From positions 1 through 64,000 of IMG/VR virus record IMGVR_UViG_3300023202_000205: a stretch of 64,000 nucleotides of DNA. The stretch is one strand, 5' to 3'. Positions within the stretch are counted from its first letter, which is position 1. The number at the start of each line of letters is the position of its first letter. Below the pieces are notes generated by a model. That model ran no database searches and was not told where the DNA came from. It worked only from the letters and a program-made list of their open reading frames with translations. This DNA comes from a virus. The position numbers and the translations under genes were made by a program. Of the stretch, positions 41,375 to 49,600 are shown piece by piece.

Positions 41375-42103
41375 CTAATCACGTAAGCCAGCTTGTGTAG
41401 CCGCCTGCGCCACTTCTGGCCAGATACGCTCGCACAACTCCCACATGATTGGATGCTCGTTAATCAGGCTTCGATAGAAGTCGTCTTCCAAACACCTGTG
41501 AAAGCGTTCATGAGCAACCGCTCTCAAGTCTTTACCTGGCTTATCCAGACCATCCCAGGTAGACCCGCCGCCATCCCTAGGAACTCCTTCCAGGCCGTCC
41601 TTACTGTACTCTAGCCCCAGCTTCTCCGCGATAGCCCGCCTATACTCCTCCGAGGCGCACCAGCTATTGTAATCGACACAGATCTTACGAGGGAGAAAGC
41701 TGGTAAGGTCAAGATACTCCATGGCATGGCTGATCCAGCAAAGCTGGAACGCTGTTCGATCCCGCTGAAGCTTTGGCCTCTGGTCCTTTGTCATGGAAGC
41801 TTTACTGGCGAACAAGTTGATTGGGTCGCGCAAGAGTAGGATATGTTTGGCTGCAGGGTTTGGGCACTTATGCCTGGACTCATGGGCCGGGATATCCTGC
41901 CTGCCATAAATCAACGGCGCCTCGATATGATCGGGGGCGTCCCTGGAATGGGTGAATACCCCTTCTGGAGAGATGTAGCCATTCGCCGAAGCTGAGTTCT
42001 CATTCGCGTAGAACGCTCCCTCGGGAAGCATAGCACCTATCCACTGCGCCATGACGTGAGAGCCACTGCGGCGAACGGTATGTATTGCGTAAGTCTCTGA
42101 CAT
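41375..42103 (-). CDS. Sulfotransferase-like protein
   Basis: 242 residues. A P-loop-like 5'-phosphosulfate motif lies at residues 9-22 (TVRRSGSHVMAQWI, the RSGS...W pattern of sulfotransferases) and a 3'-phosphate-binding segment at 90-100 (LLRDPINLFAS). No signal peptide. Such enzymes use PAPS to sulfate sugars or small molecules. It is upstream of, and probably co-transcribed with, the two GT41 genes. Its acceptor might be the glycan they add. Weak AATAAG only as ribosome site. PAPS from the host would be needed, as no PAPS synthase is seen. Confidence 0.75.
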   Translation of the reverse strand: MSETYAIHTVRRSGSHVMAQWIGAMLPEGAFYANENSASANGYISPEGVFTHSRDAPDHIEAPLIYGRQDIPAHESRHKCPNPAAKHILLLRDPINLFASKASMTKDQRPKLQRDRTAFQLCWISHAMEYLDLTSFLPRKICVDYNSWCASEEYRRAIAEKLGLEYSKDGLEGVPRDGGGSTWDGLDKPGKDLRAVAHERFHRCLEDDFYRSLINEHPIMWELCERIWPEVAQAATQAGLRD

Positions 42104-42149
42104 AGCTTATTCCTATCGTGGTTCGTAAATCTCTGGGTGGCTTACGCCG

Positions 42150-42929
42150 CTAACGCTGGTGGCACAGATATTCTCTTGCTCGGCTAAACAGTTCAGCATC
42201 GTCCGAGAAATAGGAAAGTCCCATATTGCAAGTATGGCACAAAAGCCCTCGCACACGCTGTGAGTGGTGATCGTGGTCAACACAGAGTTGTTGCTTGCCG
42301 TGGTTCCGCGCATGCTGAGCCGCTGCTCCACAGATAGCACAAACCCTGCCCTGTTTTTCCATGAGAGCCTCAAAGTCATCTATCGTAATCCCATAAATAC
42401 GTCTCAGTTTCGTATCAGCACGCTCACGCTCCGGCTTTGGTTGAGGCCCCAATCCCCGCAAGGTAACCCCGTTACTAAGCAACCTGGTACGCACGGTACT
42501 TGAGGACACGCGAAAATGAGCGGCAAGAGCCTCCAGGGTCTCCCCAGCCTCGTAGCGTGACGTCAATTCCGGGAGGTCTATAGAATACACTGCTTTAGAA
42601 CGAGCGTTGCGATTCCACTTCGTTCGAAGCTCTACTCCATTACTACGGAGAACACCTTTGATGGTTGCTACGTCATGGCCGTAGTCTCGTTTAAGAGACA
42701 CCAAGGATTCCCCTGCTTGATAACGGGATACCATATCCTCGAGTTGATCTTTGGAGAAATGAACCCGACGGGGCAGAGGTGTCGTTGGCAAACCTCTCTT
42801 ACGAAGAAACCGACGTAAAGTCGTGTGAGTGACGTCTAGTTCCTGGGCGATTTTCTTGAAGGGCCATCCCTGTTCTCTCAAATCTCGTATAATCTCTAAG
42901 TGATCGTCATTCAACTTTTCTTTGGCCAT
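42150..42929 (-). CDS. Putative homing endonuclease, endonuclease VII/HNH type with HTH repeats
   Basis: 259 residues. N-terminal 170 residues hold three helix-turn-helix-like repeats (IIRDLREQGWPFKKIAQELDV; MVSRYQAGESLVSLKRDYGHDV; LTSRYEAGETLEALAAHFRV), a DNA-reading scaffold. The C-terminal domain is recombination endonuclease VII-like: YGITIDDFEALMEKQGRVCAICG, then LCVDHDHHSQRVRGLLCHTCNMGL, with two CxxC zinc pairs and the catalytic DHDH. Known members cut specific DNA and spread by homing. It sits between the sulfotransferase-like gene and other mobile genes. The promoter region contains AAAACCACGT, also found in the 48-bp element. Confidence 0.85.
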   Translation of the reverse strand: MAKEKLNDDHLEIIRDLREQGWPFKKIAQELDVTHTTLRRFLRKRGLPTTPLPRRVHFSKDQLEDMVSRYQAGESLVSLKRDYGHDVATIKGVLRSNGVELRTKWNRNARSKAVYSIDLPELTSRYEAGETLEALAAHFRVSSSTVRTRLLSNGVTLRGLGPQPKPERERADTKLRRIYGITIDDFEALMEKQGRVCAICGAAAQHARNHGKQQLCVDHDHHSQRVRGLLCHTCNMGLSYFSDDAELFSRAREYLCHQR

Positions 42930-42966
42930 GTACGTGGTTTTACAGCTACCTGGAGTAAGGCAACAA

Positions 42967-42993
42967 AAACCCCTGGCTTACAGCCAGGGGTTT
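42967..42993 (-). terminator. Intrinsic terminator of the Hef-like gene
   Basis: A 12-bp stem AAACCCCTGGCT/AGCCAGGGGTTT with a 3-base loop. Leftward it is followed by TTTTTGTTG. It lies 55 bases after the Hef-like stop and 38 bases upstream of the endonuclease VII-like start, so it closes one mobile gene and separates it from the other. Confidence 0.85.
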
Positions 42994-43047
42994 CGCCGAG
43001 AGACAACCCTTACCATTCAGGGTCGGCTACGTTCAGCATAGAAGATG

Positions 43048-44064
43048 CTACGTTAAAAGCCAGGTGATCTTGCCCAGATCGTAACAGCGTTTGTACCCCA
43101 GGATTCTCGCCAACTCAAATTCCGTATGCTCATCGTTAAAAGCGATTCCTGCCTCTTCCGCCTCCCTATGTAGGTACTTCTTTTGCTTGGAATTCTTGGC
43201 GTACCAACGGCCATCCCGCCAGTAACGGTAATCAGGCCTGTTGAGACCCTGCTGGGTGAAGCCCAGGATTTCATAGAGGTTGCCGGAGGGCGCGTAACGC
43301 TCGTCAGAGTAACTCACTACGGGGCCTGGGTTCACTGAACGGAAGGCTGCCAGGAGTTTGGAAGCGCCACCAGGTATGACGTATTTCGTAGCGTATCGCT
43401 GGAGAAGACGATCACCGCTATCACCCCGACAAGCGCTGCCTTTGTTGAAGCTCATACAGGCAACTAGTTCCCGCTCATACACCAGCGCGAGATGGTCGGT
43501 GCCCGTGCAAGTCCCCTGCAGATGATACCTCTTGTAGAAGTCGTTAGCTTGCTCTCTGTCGATGACTTCAATAGAGCACTTACGTGCGTGTATCTTGTCT
43601 TCTCGAGCAGAGATGCGGTGATCGACCATGTTCTTAAGAGCCGGGCTATCCAGTTCGTCCTTCCACAGCAGAAGATGGTCATAGCCCAGCAAGTTGATGT
43701 GCCTACGGAACTGGACCAGCCAATTCACAGCTTGGGCGTGTGATTGGTTATAACGAGACATGATAGCCTCAACATGCCACTTCTCCGGATCTACCGCGAT
43801 GACTACCAAGCGGTCTTTTACGCCGAGTACCTCCGGCATATAAGGAAGCGGGATATCCCGAGGTGTCTTTGTAAGGCCAAGCCTTCTTGGAATGTTCTTC
43901 GGTCTCGCAGTCCGTACACGGTTACGCTTGAGCAGTTTGTAGATACCCATATTCGTCATACCGGCTTCTTCGGCCAAGACGCGTACGGGGGTTCCGTTTT
44001 CGTAGCGCGCGCAAACGCGCATTTCTTCTTTCGAGGCAAGCTTACGGGGTCTTGTTTGAAGCAT
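43048..44064 (-). CDS. Hef-like homing endonuclease-family protein with HTH head
   Basis: 338 residues from ATG 44064 (MLQTRPRKLASKEE), preceded by AGGAAAG; the frame stays open to a GTG at 44259, but that part lies over the TnpB-like gene. An HTH segment (CARYENGTPVRVLAEEAGMTNMGIYKLL) opens the protein. The C-terminal half carries the domain found in phage Hef-like homing proteins: IEVIDREQANDFYKRYHLQGTCTG, LALVYERELVACMSFNKG, then YVIPGGASKLLAAF, VVSYSDERYAPSGNLYEILGF, DYRYWRDGRWY. No Vsr-like nuclease head is present, so activity is uncertain. A terminator follows at 42967. Confidence 0.75.
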   Translation of the reverse strand: MLQTRPRKLASKEEMRVCARYENGTPVRVLAEEAGMTNMGIYKLLKRNRVRTARPKNIPRRLGLTKTPRDIPLPYMPEVLGVKDRLVVIAVDPEKWHVEAIMSRYNQSHAQAVNWLVQFRRHINLLGYDHLLLWKDELDSPALKNMVDHRISAREDKIHARKCSIEVIDREQANDFYKRYHLQGTCTGTDHLALVYERELVACMSFNKGSACRGDSGDRLLQRYATKYVIPGGASKLLAAFRSVNPGPVVSYSDERYAPSGNLYEILGFTQQGLNRPDYRYWRDGRWYAKNSKQKKYLHREAEEAGIAFNDEHTEFELARILGYKRCYDLGKITWLLT

Positions 44065-44077
44065 GGGCTCTGCTTTC

Positions 44078-44458
44078 CTAAATGTGGCAACTCGTAGACG
44101 TTGCCAGTGATTGGGTTCCTGTTTCACCCAGGCCGGTATCGTCTTGGCATAAGCCAGGACCAGAGCCCGCCTGTCCACAGGCGTCGATTCCCCTGAAGCC
44201 CAAGGTACGAAGGTTTTGAGCGGCGTTGACATCGCGATCTTCGGTATGTCCGCAGTCACACTTGAAGGCTCGATCTGACCTGGAAAGTTTACCTCTTGGT
44301 ATTCTGTAGGTTTCTAAGAGTTTACTCTTCTTCAAATGATAAACTATAGCGCCCTCTGTTACCTGGTGTTTTTCAGCCAACTCCGCCCTGCTAACTCCCT
44401 CCTTATACAGCTTGCAGCTGTCTGCTATCTGATTTTTAGAAAGTTTATGTGACGTCAT
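44078..44458 (-). pseudogene. TnpB (IS605-type OrfB) C-terminal remnant with HTH head
   Basis: 126 residues from ATG 44458 (MTSHKLSKNQIADSC); a TTG at 44491 is less likely. The C-terminal part FKCDCGHTEDRDVNAAQNLRTLG is the end of TnpB/IS605 OrfB: the zinc-ribbon half and the RDxNAAxN block that supplies the last RuvC Asp. The rest of the nuclease (first RuvC motifs, most of the ribbon) is missing. In its place stands a helix-turn-helix (SKNQIADSCKLYKEGVSRAELAEKHQVT) similar to those of the two neighbouring mobile proteins. It thus looks like a chimaera or decayed element rather than a working nuclease. Confidence 0.75.
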
Positions 44459-44495
44459 ACCACAACTATACAAAACAAAGCAGATGCACAATTAA

Positions 44496-44529
44496 AAGAT
44501 CCCCCAACCCTTTCAGGATGGGGGATCTT
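44496..44529 (-). terminator. Intrinsic terminator of the major capsid gene
   Basis: An 11-bp perfect stem AAGATCCCCCA/TGGGGGATCTT, loop of 12 bases, followed leftward by TTAATTG, which with the stem's TT makes a short T run. It begins 25 bases after the major capsid protein stop. Strong expression of the capsid gene makes a terminator here sensible. Confidence 0.8.
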
Positions 44530-44553
44530 CGTAAACCGCTTATCTAGCTAGGT

Positions 44554-45492
44554 TTAGCTGGTACTGATACGAGCCTTCGCGATCGAAGCGGGGTTGCCGA
44601 TGGTGGCACCACGCTCAGTGTAAGCGAAGAACTCCAGGTTGTACGCTCTCTTATCCATGAAGAGGGTCACATCTTCCAGGATGAACGACTTGCCGATGAA
44701 CTCGGGCGAGGAGAACAACCAGAAGGTGTCATTCTCGACAAGCTCGGTCTTGCTGGTCACGACCCAATTCATTCCCAACAGCCGTTTCTGCTGGAAACCC
44801 TCGACGAACATGCTCTCGGAGAGGTCGCCACCAACCTCGTCGCGGCCGAACTTGGCCACGTCGTGGATGGTGATGTTGTTGACCAGGATGGTCACGCTCT
44901 CCAGATGAGCAAAGGTCTCGGGCAGGATCTTACGCATCTCGAAGAGCGAGTTGCGAGTGATACCGAGCGAGTCGATGATGTTCCGGTTCTGGATGACACC
45001 AGTCTCGGCCACGGTCGAACCTTCCGCACCAACGATCGTCTGCGCTGCAGCGATCATCTTGCGGTCGAACTCGAAGTCCATGTCGAGAATAGCGTTATCC
45101 GAGATCACCTGGCGGATGTCCATCCCGTAGGTTCGGAGCTCAGACACATCCTTGGTGAACTTCGGAGTGACGATCCGGTCGAAGAAGACCGGATAGCGAT
45201 CACCACGGAAGTAGTACTGGATGGGCTGAGTACCGAGCGGAATAGTGATAGCCGCCGGGCTAGCCGCTTCACGCTCGACGAGCTTGACGTTCTTGTCGGT
45301 GCCGAGCTGAGGTGTCAGCTCGTCATCGGCGAGCTTCACGCCAGGCAGCACCTTCTCGAACACCGAAGACTCGCGAATGCGAATTCGGGTGAAGTCGGTC
45401 ACCATGTCCTGGGCTTCCTTGACCTGCCCGGCATCGAGCAAGCCAAAGAAGGCCTTATTGGACTGGGCCGCACTGAGCTTCTGTTGAGTCAT
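44554..45492 (-). CDS. Major capsid protein (HK97 fold)
   Basis: 312 residues from ATG 45492, 9 bases after GAGAGGAA. The order of segments is that of HK97-type capsids: N-terminal helix (AQSNKAFFGLLDAGQVKEAQD), an E-loop region (ESSVFEKVLPGVKLADDEL), a P-domain spine helix (LEMRKILPETFAHLESVTILVNNITIHDV region) and the A-domain strand VVTSKTELVENDTFWLFSSPEFIGKSFILED. The protein forms the shell lattice. Downstream terminator and the upstream decoration-like, scaffold-like and protease-like genes agree. No fold search was run; identification rests on layout and context. Confidence 0.8.
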   Translation of the reverse strand: MTQQKLSAAQSNKAFFGLLDAGQVKEAQDMVTDFTRIRIRESSVFEKVLPGVKLADDELTPQLGTDKNVKLVEREAASPAAITIPLGTQPIQYYFRGDRYPVFFDRIVTPKFTKDVSELRTYGMDIRQVISDNAILDMDFEFDRKMIAAAQTIVGAEGSTVAETGVIQNRNIIDSLGITRNSLFEMRKILPETFAHLESVTILVNNITIHDVAKFGRDEVGGDLSESMFVEGFQQKRLLGMNWVVTSKTELVENDTFWLFSSPEFIGKSFILEDVTLFMDKRAYNLEFFAYTERGATIGNPASIAKARISTS

Positions 45493-45519
45493 TTTATTGG
45501 TTCCTCTCAAATCTCAGAA

Positions 45520-46299
45520 TCAGGACAGCGGCGCGACGTCACGAGCGTCGCTCACCAGAGCGCCGCCATCGAGACGAACAGCGGTAGTGCCGGCCGTGAA
45601 GGTCGGGGTGAAAGCCAGGGTCAGGAATCCCTCAGGACCCATGAAGACCGCAGCCGGAGAGACGATGCCAACCACCGTATCGGTAGCGGCCTGCTGGGGC
45701 ACCAGAAGGCCAACAGCCGCCGGAGTATCGGTGGAAGTAGCACCCGAACCCGTAGCGACCGCAGTCAGCAAAGTGCCTGGGGTGTAGTCACCAATGGCGA
45801 CACCAGTGGTTCCCACGCCCGCGTTGAAGCTGTTCTGAGTGTTGTCCATCGCGAAAGCGGTGGTGCTCAGCTCAGCAGCGGCGATGTGTTGGATGGTCGC
45901 GAAACCACCAGCAACGTTGTCACCGATACCACGGTTGGCGATGCCCGGCCAGCCCGGCGAACCAGGACCACCGATACCCTCGATGGAGTCACCGTCGACG
46001 GTCTCGTCGGCAGGCTTATCGAGGAAACCTGGCATGCCGCGATCACGCTGCACGTCAGGAGCGTTGTTCACGTCGAGGCCGGACCACCCGTAGTAGGGGA
46101 CCTGACCTTGGTTGGTGATACCAACCGTCAGAGAGCCGTTGGTGGCAATGGTGTAAACCTTACCAGCGGTGGCTTCATCGGCGACATTGACTCGGCCGAT
46201 GAGACCGCTGTCAAGAGCGCCATTGTAGTAGGGGAGGGTGTTCCGGTCGCCATAGCGGACGTCCAGCTTGAACTGCCCCATTGAGGACTGCAGGACCAT
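45520..46299 (-). CDS. Capsid decoration/cement-like protein
   Basis: 259 residues with a beta-rich composition (FKLDVRYGDRNTLPYYNGAL, GKVYTIATNGSLTVGITNQ, GVAIGDYTPGTLLTAVATGSG, GFLTLAFTPTFTAGTTAVRLDGG). It lies just upstream of the major capsid gene, with a gap of 27 bases, the place of head decoration proteins in many phages. GAAAGGAAG lies before the ATG. Glycine/threonine-rich loops. No family recognised, so the name is from context. Confidence 0.65.
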   Translation of the reverse strand: MVLQSSMGQFKLDVRYGDRNTLPYYNGALDSGLIGRVNVADEATAGKVYTIATNGSLTVGITNQGQVPYYGWSGLDVNNAPDVQRDRGMPGFLDKPADETVDGDSIEGIGGPGSPGWPGIANRGIGDNVAGGFATIQHIAAAELSTTAFAMDNTQNSFNAGVGTTGVAIGDYTPGTLLTAVATGSGATSTDTPAAVGLLVPQQAATDTVVGIVSPAAVFMGPEGFLTLAFTPTFTAGTTAVRLDGGALVSDARDVAPLS

Positions 46300-46351
46300 A
46301 ATTTACTTCCTTTCGTAATTCGGGTCTGCGAACGAAGAGGCTGAACGTCGA

Positions 46352-46792
46352 TCAGCCAAGGTGGAGACGCTGGAGAGCCGCACGAGCGTGCTTCTCCCAG
46401 GCGCCATCCGAGGTTTCCTGTTCAGGAGTTTGGCTGTCGTGAACGACCTGAGCCCGCTTCGGAGCCCCAGAATGCTTAGCAAGCTGGGCCATCTTGGCGA
46501 GAGCCACTTTGTGATCTCCCAGGATCTGAGAGGCGAAGACGTCCGCCTGCTCCTGAGTACTGAGAAGGTTGGATTCCAGGAGCGCGGCAGCTGCGGTTTT
46601 CGCCATAGGCGCCAACTCAGCCTTCACAGACTCCTGAGCCGCAGCGGTCTTGGTATGCTCTGCAGCAGCCTTCTGAGCCTGGGCCAGCTTCTTCTGGGTG
46701 TCTTCCAGGACGCCCGCTGCTGACTCCAGGGCATCAGCCTGTTTGTCCAGGTTGTCTGCCGCCTGCTTGAGCTGCTTGTAGGTAGTGGTCAT
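46352..46792 (-). CDS. Helical capsid-cluster protein
   Basis: 146 residues, predicted almost fully helical with an Ala/Gln/Lys-rich coiled coil (TYKQLKQAADNLDKQADALESAAGVLEDTQKKLAQAQKAAAEH) and a C-terminal basic end. GAGGAAG lies upstream of the ATG. It looks like a small scaffold or internal head protein. Between scaffold-like and decoration-like genes. Confidence 0.65.
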   Translation of the reverse strand: MTTTYKQLKQAADNLDKQADALESAAGVLEDTQKKLAQAQKAAAEHTKTAAAQESVKAELAPMAKTAAAALLESNLLSTQEQADVFASQILGDHKVALAKMAQLAKHSGAPKRAQVVHDSQTPEQETSDGAWEKHARAALQRLHLG

Positions 46793-46822
46793 GTTGACTT
46801 CCTCTATTGCAACAAGTTACGG

Positions 46823-48253
46823 TCACCGCCGAAGGGCTGCAACCTTCTCTAGGATGAGGGTACGATAGCGACGCTCAGGGGCCACACCGGCCGTCTTCAG
46901 CGCTTTGGCGACCTTGCCGATTTCGGCACCAGCCTCCGGGGGAAGTGGGGCAGACATCAGCTGGGCCAGGGCCGCTTCATCGAGCCCAAGCTCACCACCG
47001 ACGGCGCCAAGGGCAGCCTCCTCTTCCGGGCTAGCGGGGGTCAGTTCGTCTTCGAGCGAGCCCTCGGCCTGGGCCTCTTCAGAGACTTCTCCGCCGTTCT
47101 CGTCGTCGTAGGAGCCTTCCCCCATCACGCCTTCGTCCTCTTCGTAGGACATATCGCCTTTTTCGTCACCCTCACCGCTGGCTTCTGCGGGCGGCATTCC
47201 GCCCTCTTCACCATTTTCGTAGGACATTTCCTTATGTTTGGCTTCTTCCTCATAGGACTCTTCACCCTCGGGCATGGCCTTCTTGGTGTTGGAGTCGTTG
47301 AGCTTGCCATCATCCTTCAGATCTTCTTTGTTCTGCTCGAACTTGCTGGACTGGCCTTTATCGTCCTTGCCTTCACCCTCGTCACCCTTGTCCTCGTCCT
47401 TGTCGGACATCTCCTCAGCGAGCTTCATAGCGAACTGGTAGCCCGCCTGGATCTCCGCCGGATAAAAGGACGCGAGCTTCTTGAGGTACTCAGGATGATC
47501 CGGGTCGATATCGGCAGCAGCCAGCTTGGCTTCCATCATATCGTTCTGAGGGACCGCATTGACCGCTTCAGCAGCAGCATCGATCTCCCCAGGCTGGACG
47601 GCGCCGGCCGAAGAAGCCTCTTGCAGAATAGCGTTGGCCTCCTCATCACCGATCGCGCCGCTCTCGATCTGCTCCATCAGGGAGCTAGCAGCGGCGTCCG
47701 CCAGGTCCGCGTCATCCATCGCCTGGGCGTGCTTGCGTAGCTCTTCGTTGTCGGTCGCACGAGCACACTTGGCCAAGAAACGGTCCAGGGGGCTCAGGGA
47801 CGCCTCCGCCAGTTTGCGGAGCTCAGCGGCCTGCTTGCGAAGCTCGGCGGCAGCGCCCTTGAAGGCACCGCTATCCCAGCCGTCATTCTTGGGCATCTGG
47901 CTGGTCTCTTCGCCGTTGTCGGCCTTGCCAACCCCACCCGAGGCCATCTCAGAGCCCTTGGTACCCTCCTGGCCATCAGCATCGACCGCTGTCGCCTCGT
48001 CGCTCGACATATCCACCGATTCCCCAGTGGGGTTTTCGGAAGCATTCGTGTCGACCGAGGGATCGGCGTACTGCTCCTTCTGGGCCTTGATCTGAGCGGC
48101 GGCCTGCTCACCAGTGGTGGCTGGCGACTCACCGTCATCAGCATTGTCGAGCTTCGAACTGACATCGCCCGCCTCCTTCACGGCAGCCGTCTTGCTGGCG
48201 GAAGCCTTTTTGATGAGGGCATCGAGGTCATCGAGAATGCGCTTGGTTGTCAT
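46823..48253 (-). CDS. Scaffold-like acidic head protein
   Basis: 476 residues, very acidic, Ala/Glu/Gly-rich and helical (KRILDDLDALIKKASASKTAAVKEAGDVSS; MLEQIESGAIGDEE-type stretches; AKHKEMSYENGEEGGMPP with repeats of MSYE). The middle holds tandem short repeats of the Glu-Tyr type. Composition, size and position directly after the protease candidate and before the capsid genes fit a scaffold that is digested during head maturation. AAGGA upstream of the ATG. Not confirmed by any motif. Confidence 0.65.
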   Translation of the reverse strand: MTTKRILDDLDALIKKASASKTAAVKEAGDVSSKLDNADDGESPATTGEQAAAQIKAQKEQYADPSVDTNASENPTGESVDMSSDEATAVDADGQEGTKGSEMASGGVGKADNGEETSQMPKNDGWDSGAFKGAAAELRKQAAELRKLAEASLSPLDRFLAKCARATDNEELRKHAQAMDDADLADAAASSLMEQIESGAIGDEEANAILQEASSAGAVQPGEIDAAAEAVNAVPQNDMMEAKLAAADIDPDHPEYLKKLASFYPAEIQAGYQFAMKLAEEMSDKDEDKGDEGEGKDDKGQSSKFEQNKEDLKDDGKLNDSNTKKAMPEGEESYEEEAKHKEMSYENGEEGGMPPAEASGEGDEKGDMSYEEDEGVMGEGSYDDENGGEVSEEAQAEGSLEDELTPASPEEEAALGAVGGELGLDEAALAQLMSAPLPPEAGAEIGKVAKALKTAGVAPERRYRTLILEKVAALRR

Positions 48254-48301
48254 AACTGTGTCCTTGACTCAAAAAGTTACGCAACAGCGAGCAACCAGCA
48301 A

Positions 48302-49600
48302 CTAGAACGTTGCTGCAACCGTCTTCAGGACGGCATGTTCCGTCTGGTGCTGTGCTGCGAAAGCCAGCTTGTAGTGGCCATAGAGAGCCGCAAAGCCACG
48401 CGCTTCGTGCTCGTCCAGGGCCTGCTTGGCAAGTTTAGGCGTTTTCATGATGGTCATCCGGATAACGCGAGCGTTAGCGGAATCGGGCTTCATAGACGTA
48501 CGAGTATCCAAATCAGCTCTTGCAGACTCGGACAAAGGGATGTAGTCACTGACTGCTGGGACCTCAAGAGCCTTGACCTCGCTGTGGTCGTCCACCAAGT
48601 CGTCAAGCGCTCCGTGCTCCTCCACCGCCTGTCCACAGCCTCCTGGCGACGGGTGTCCGATCACGCTCCCAAAGTCCTCTGGGCTGAGGAGCCAGTCATT
48701 GGCGTGAAGGAACGCCAGGAGGTGATCCATCCCGTGGATTTTGGCCTGCTTCTGCAGTTCAGTGGTGGTCTCCTCAGAGAGCTCCTCTGGGCCAGTTGCC
48801 TTGCGGAGTGTAGCAGGGACCTCTTTGTACATGGCCGCCAATGCTCTGAGGGTGGCGTACTTCGGGTCCCCAACTGCCCGGAGACCATAGATCTCAGCCA
48901 GTTCGTGACCTCCAATGACCCCGCCCCCGGCCGCAGCCACCTTCTTCAGGGTATAAGCGATGCGGTCAGCTGGTTTGAATACCAAACTGATGTCGAAGTA
49001 CTTGGGGTTCGGGTTCTGCATGTAGACCTTGCGGCCGTCAGACAGAAGCTGTCCCAGCATATTCTTGATGTGATGACAATGATCTGCTGCCGTGGGTGCT
49101 TTGTGCTGGCACACAGAGCAGACGTCGAAGTCCTGCATCGACCCCATCGAAACCGGCACGTCTTCACCCTTATCCAGGGCATCAACCTCTCGCCGGCACT
49201 TATCGTTATCCAGACCAAGGAGGAGCTGGACACGGGACATGTTTTGGTGGTGAGCCGTAGCGATCACATCACCAGCCGCCTTGAGCGGATCGTTGTTCTG
49301 GTGGTTCTTGAAGACGTTACCAAGCTCTTTGAAGGTCTTATGTGCAGTAACGTTATCCTTGCGGCTAAAACCGTCTCCATTGCGGTTTGGGCCGTAAATC
49401 TCCTCATCACCCAACGCGATTACGTGAATGACCGTCTTACCAGGGATCGGCTTGAGATCCTGAAGTACGTCATGAAACACGCCTTGGTAACTCGCGTGCT
49501 TACACAACCAGTCACCGTCCACTCCACGGCTGTAGAGAGGGACCAGCTGAGCAGCGGTTTCGCCAAAGTCGAAAGAGTTCGTGACAACCTTGGTAATCAT
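48302..49600 (-). CDS. Candidate prohead maturation protease
   Basis: 432 residues. Pattern of phage head proteases (U35/S78-S80 type): ALGDEEIYGPNRNGDGFSRK, then VIATAHHQNMSRVQL (candidate catalytic His), DVPVSMGSMQDFDVCSVC (candidate catalytic Ser in VSMG), HHIKNMLG, and NPKYFDISLVFKPADRIAYTLKKVA, which matches the typical FDIS.V..PAD.IA end. A zinc-like Cys cluster sits near VCSVCQHKA. It would cut the scaffold and capsid during maturation. It is directly upstream of the scaffold-like gene, as usual. Catalytic residues are my reading only. Confidence 0.7.
   Translation of the reverse strand: MITKVVTNSFDFGETAAQLVPLYSRGVDGDWLCKHASYQGVFHDVLQDLKPIPGKTVIHVIALGDEEIYGPNRNGDGFSRKDNVTAHKTFKELGNVFKNHQNNDPLKAAGDVIATAHHQNMSRVQLLLGLDNDKCRREVDALDKGEDVPVSMGSMQDFDVCSVCQHKAPTAADHCHHIKNMLGQLLSDGRKVYMQNPNPKYFDISLVFKPADRIAYTLKKVAAAGGGVIGGHELAEIYGLRAVGDPKYATLRALAAMYKEVPATLRKATGPEELSEETTTELQKQAKIHGMDHLLAFLHANDWLLSPEDFGSVIGHPSPGGCGQAVEEHGALDDLVDDHSEVKALEVPAVSDYIPLSESARADLDTRTSMKPDSANARVIRMTIMKTPKLAKQALDEHEARGFAALYGHYKLAFAAQHQTEHAVLKTVAATF

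Noticed and set aside
44078-44458. Complete TnpB nuclease
   Set aside because: Only the C-terminal ribbon and RDxNAA part is present.
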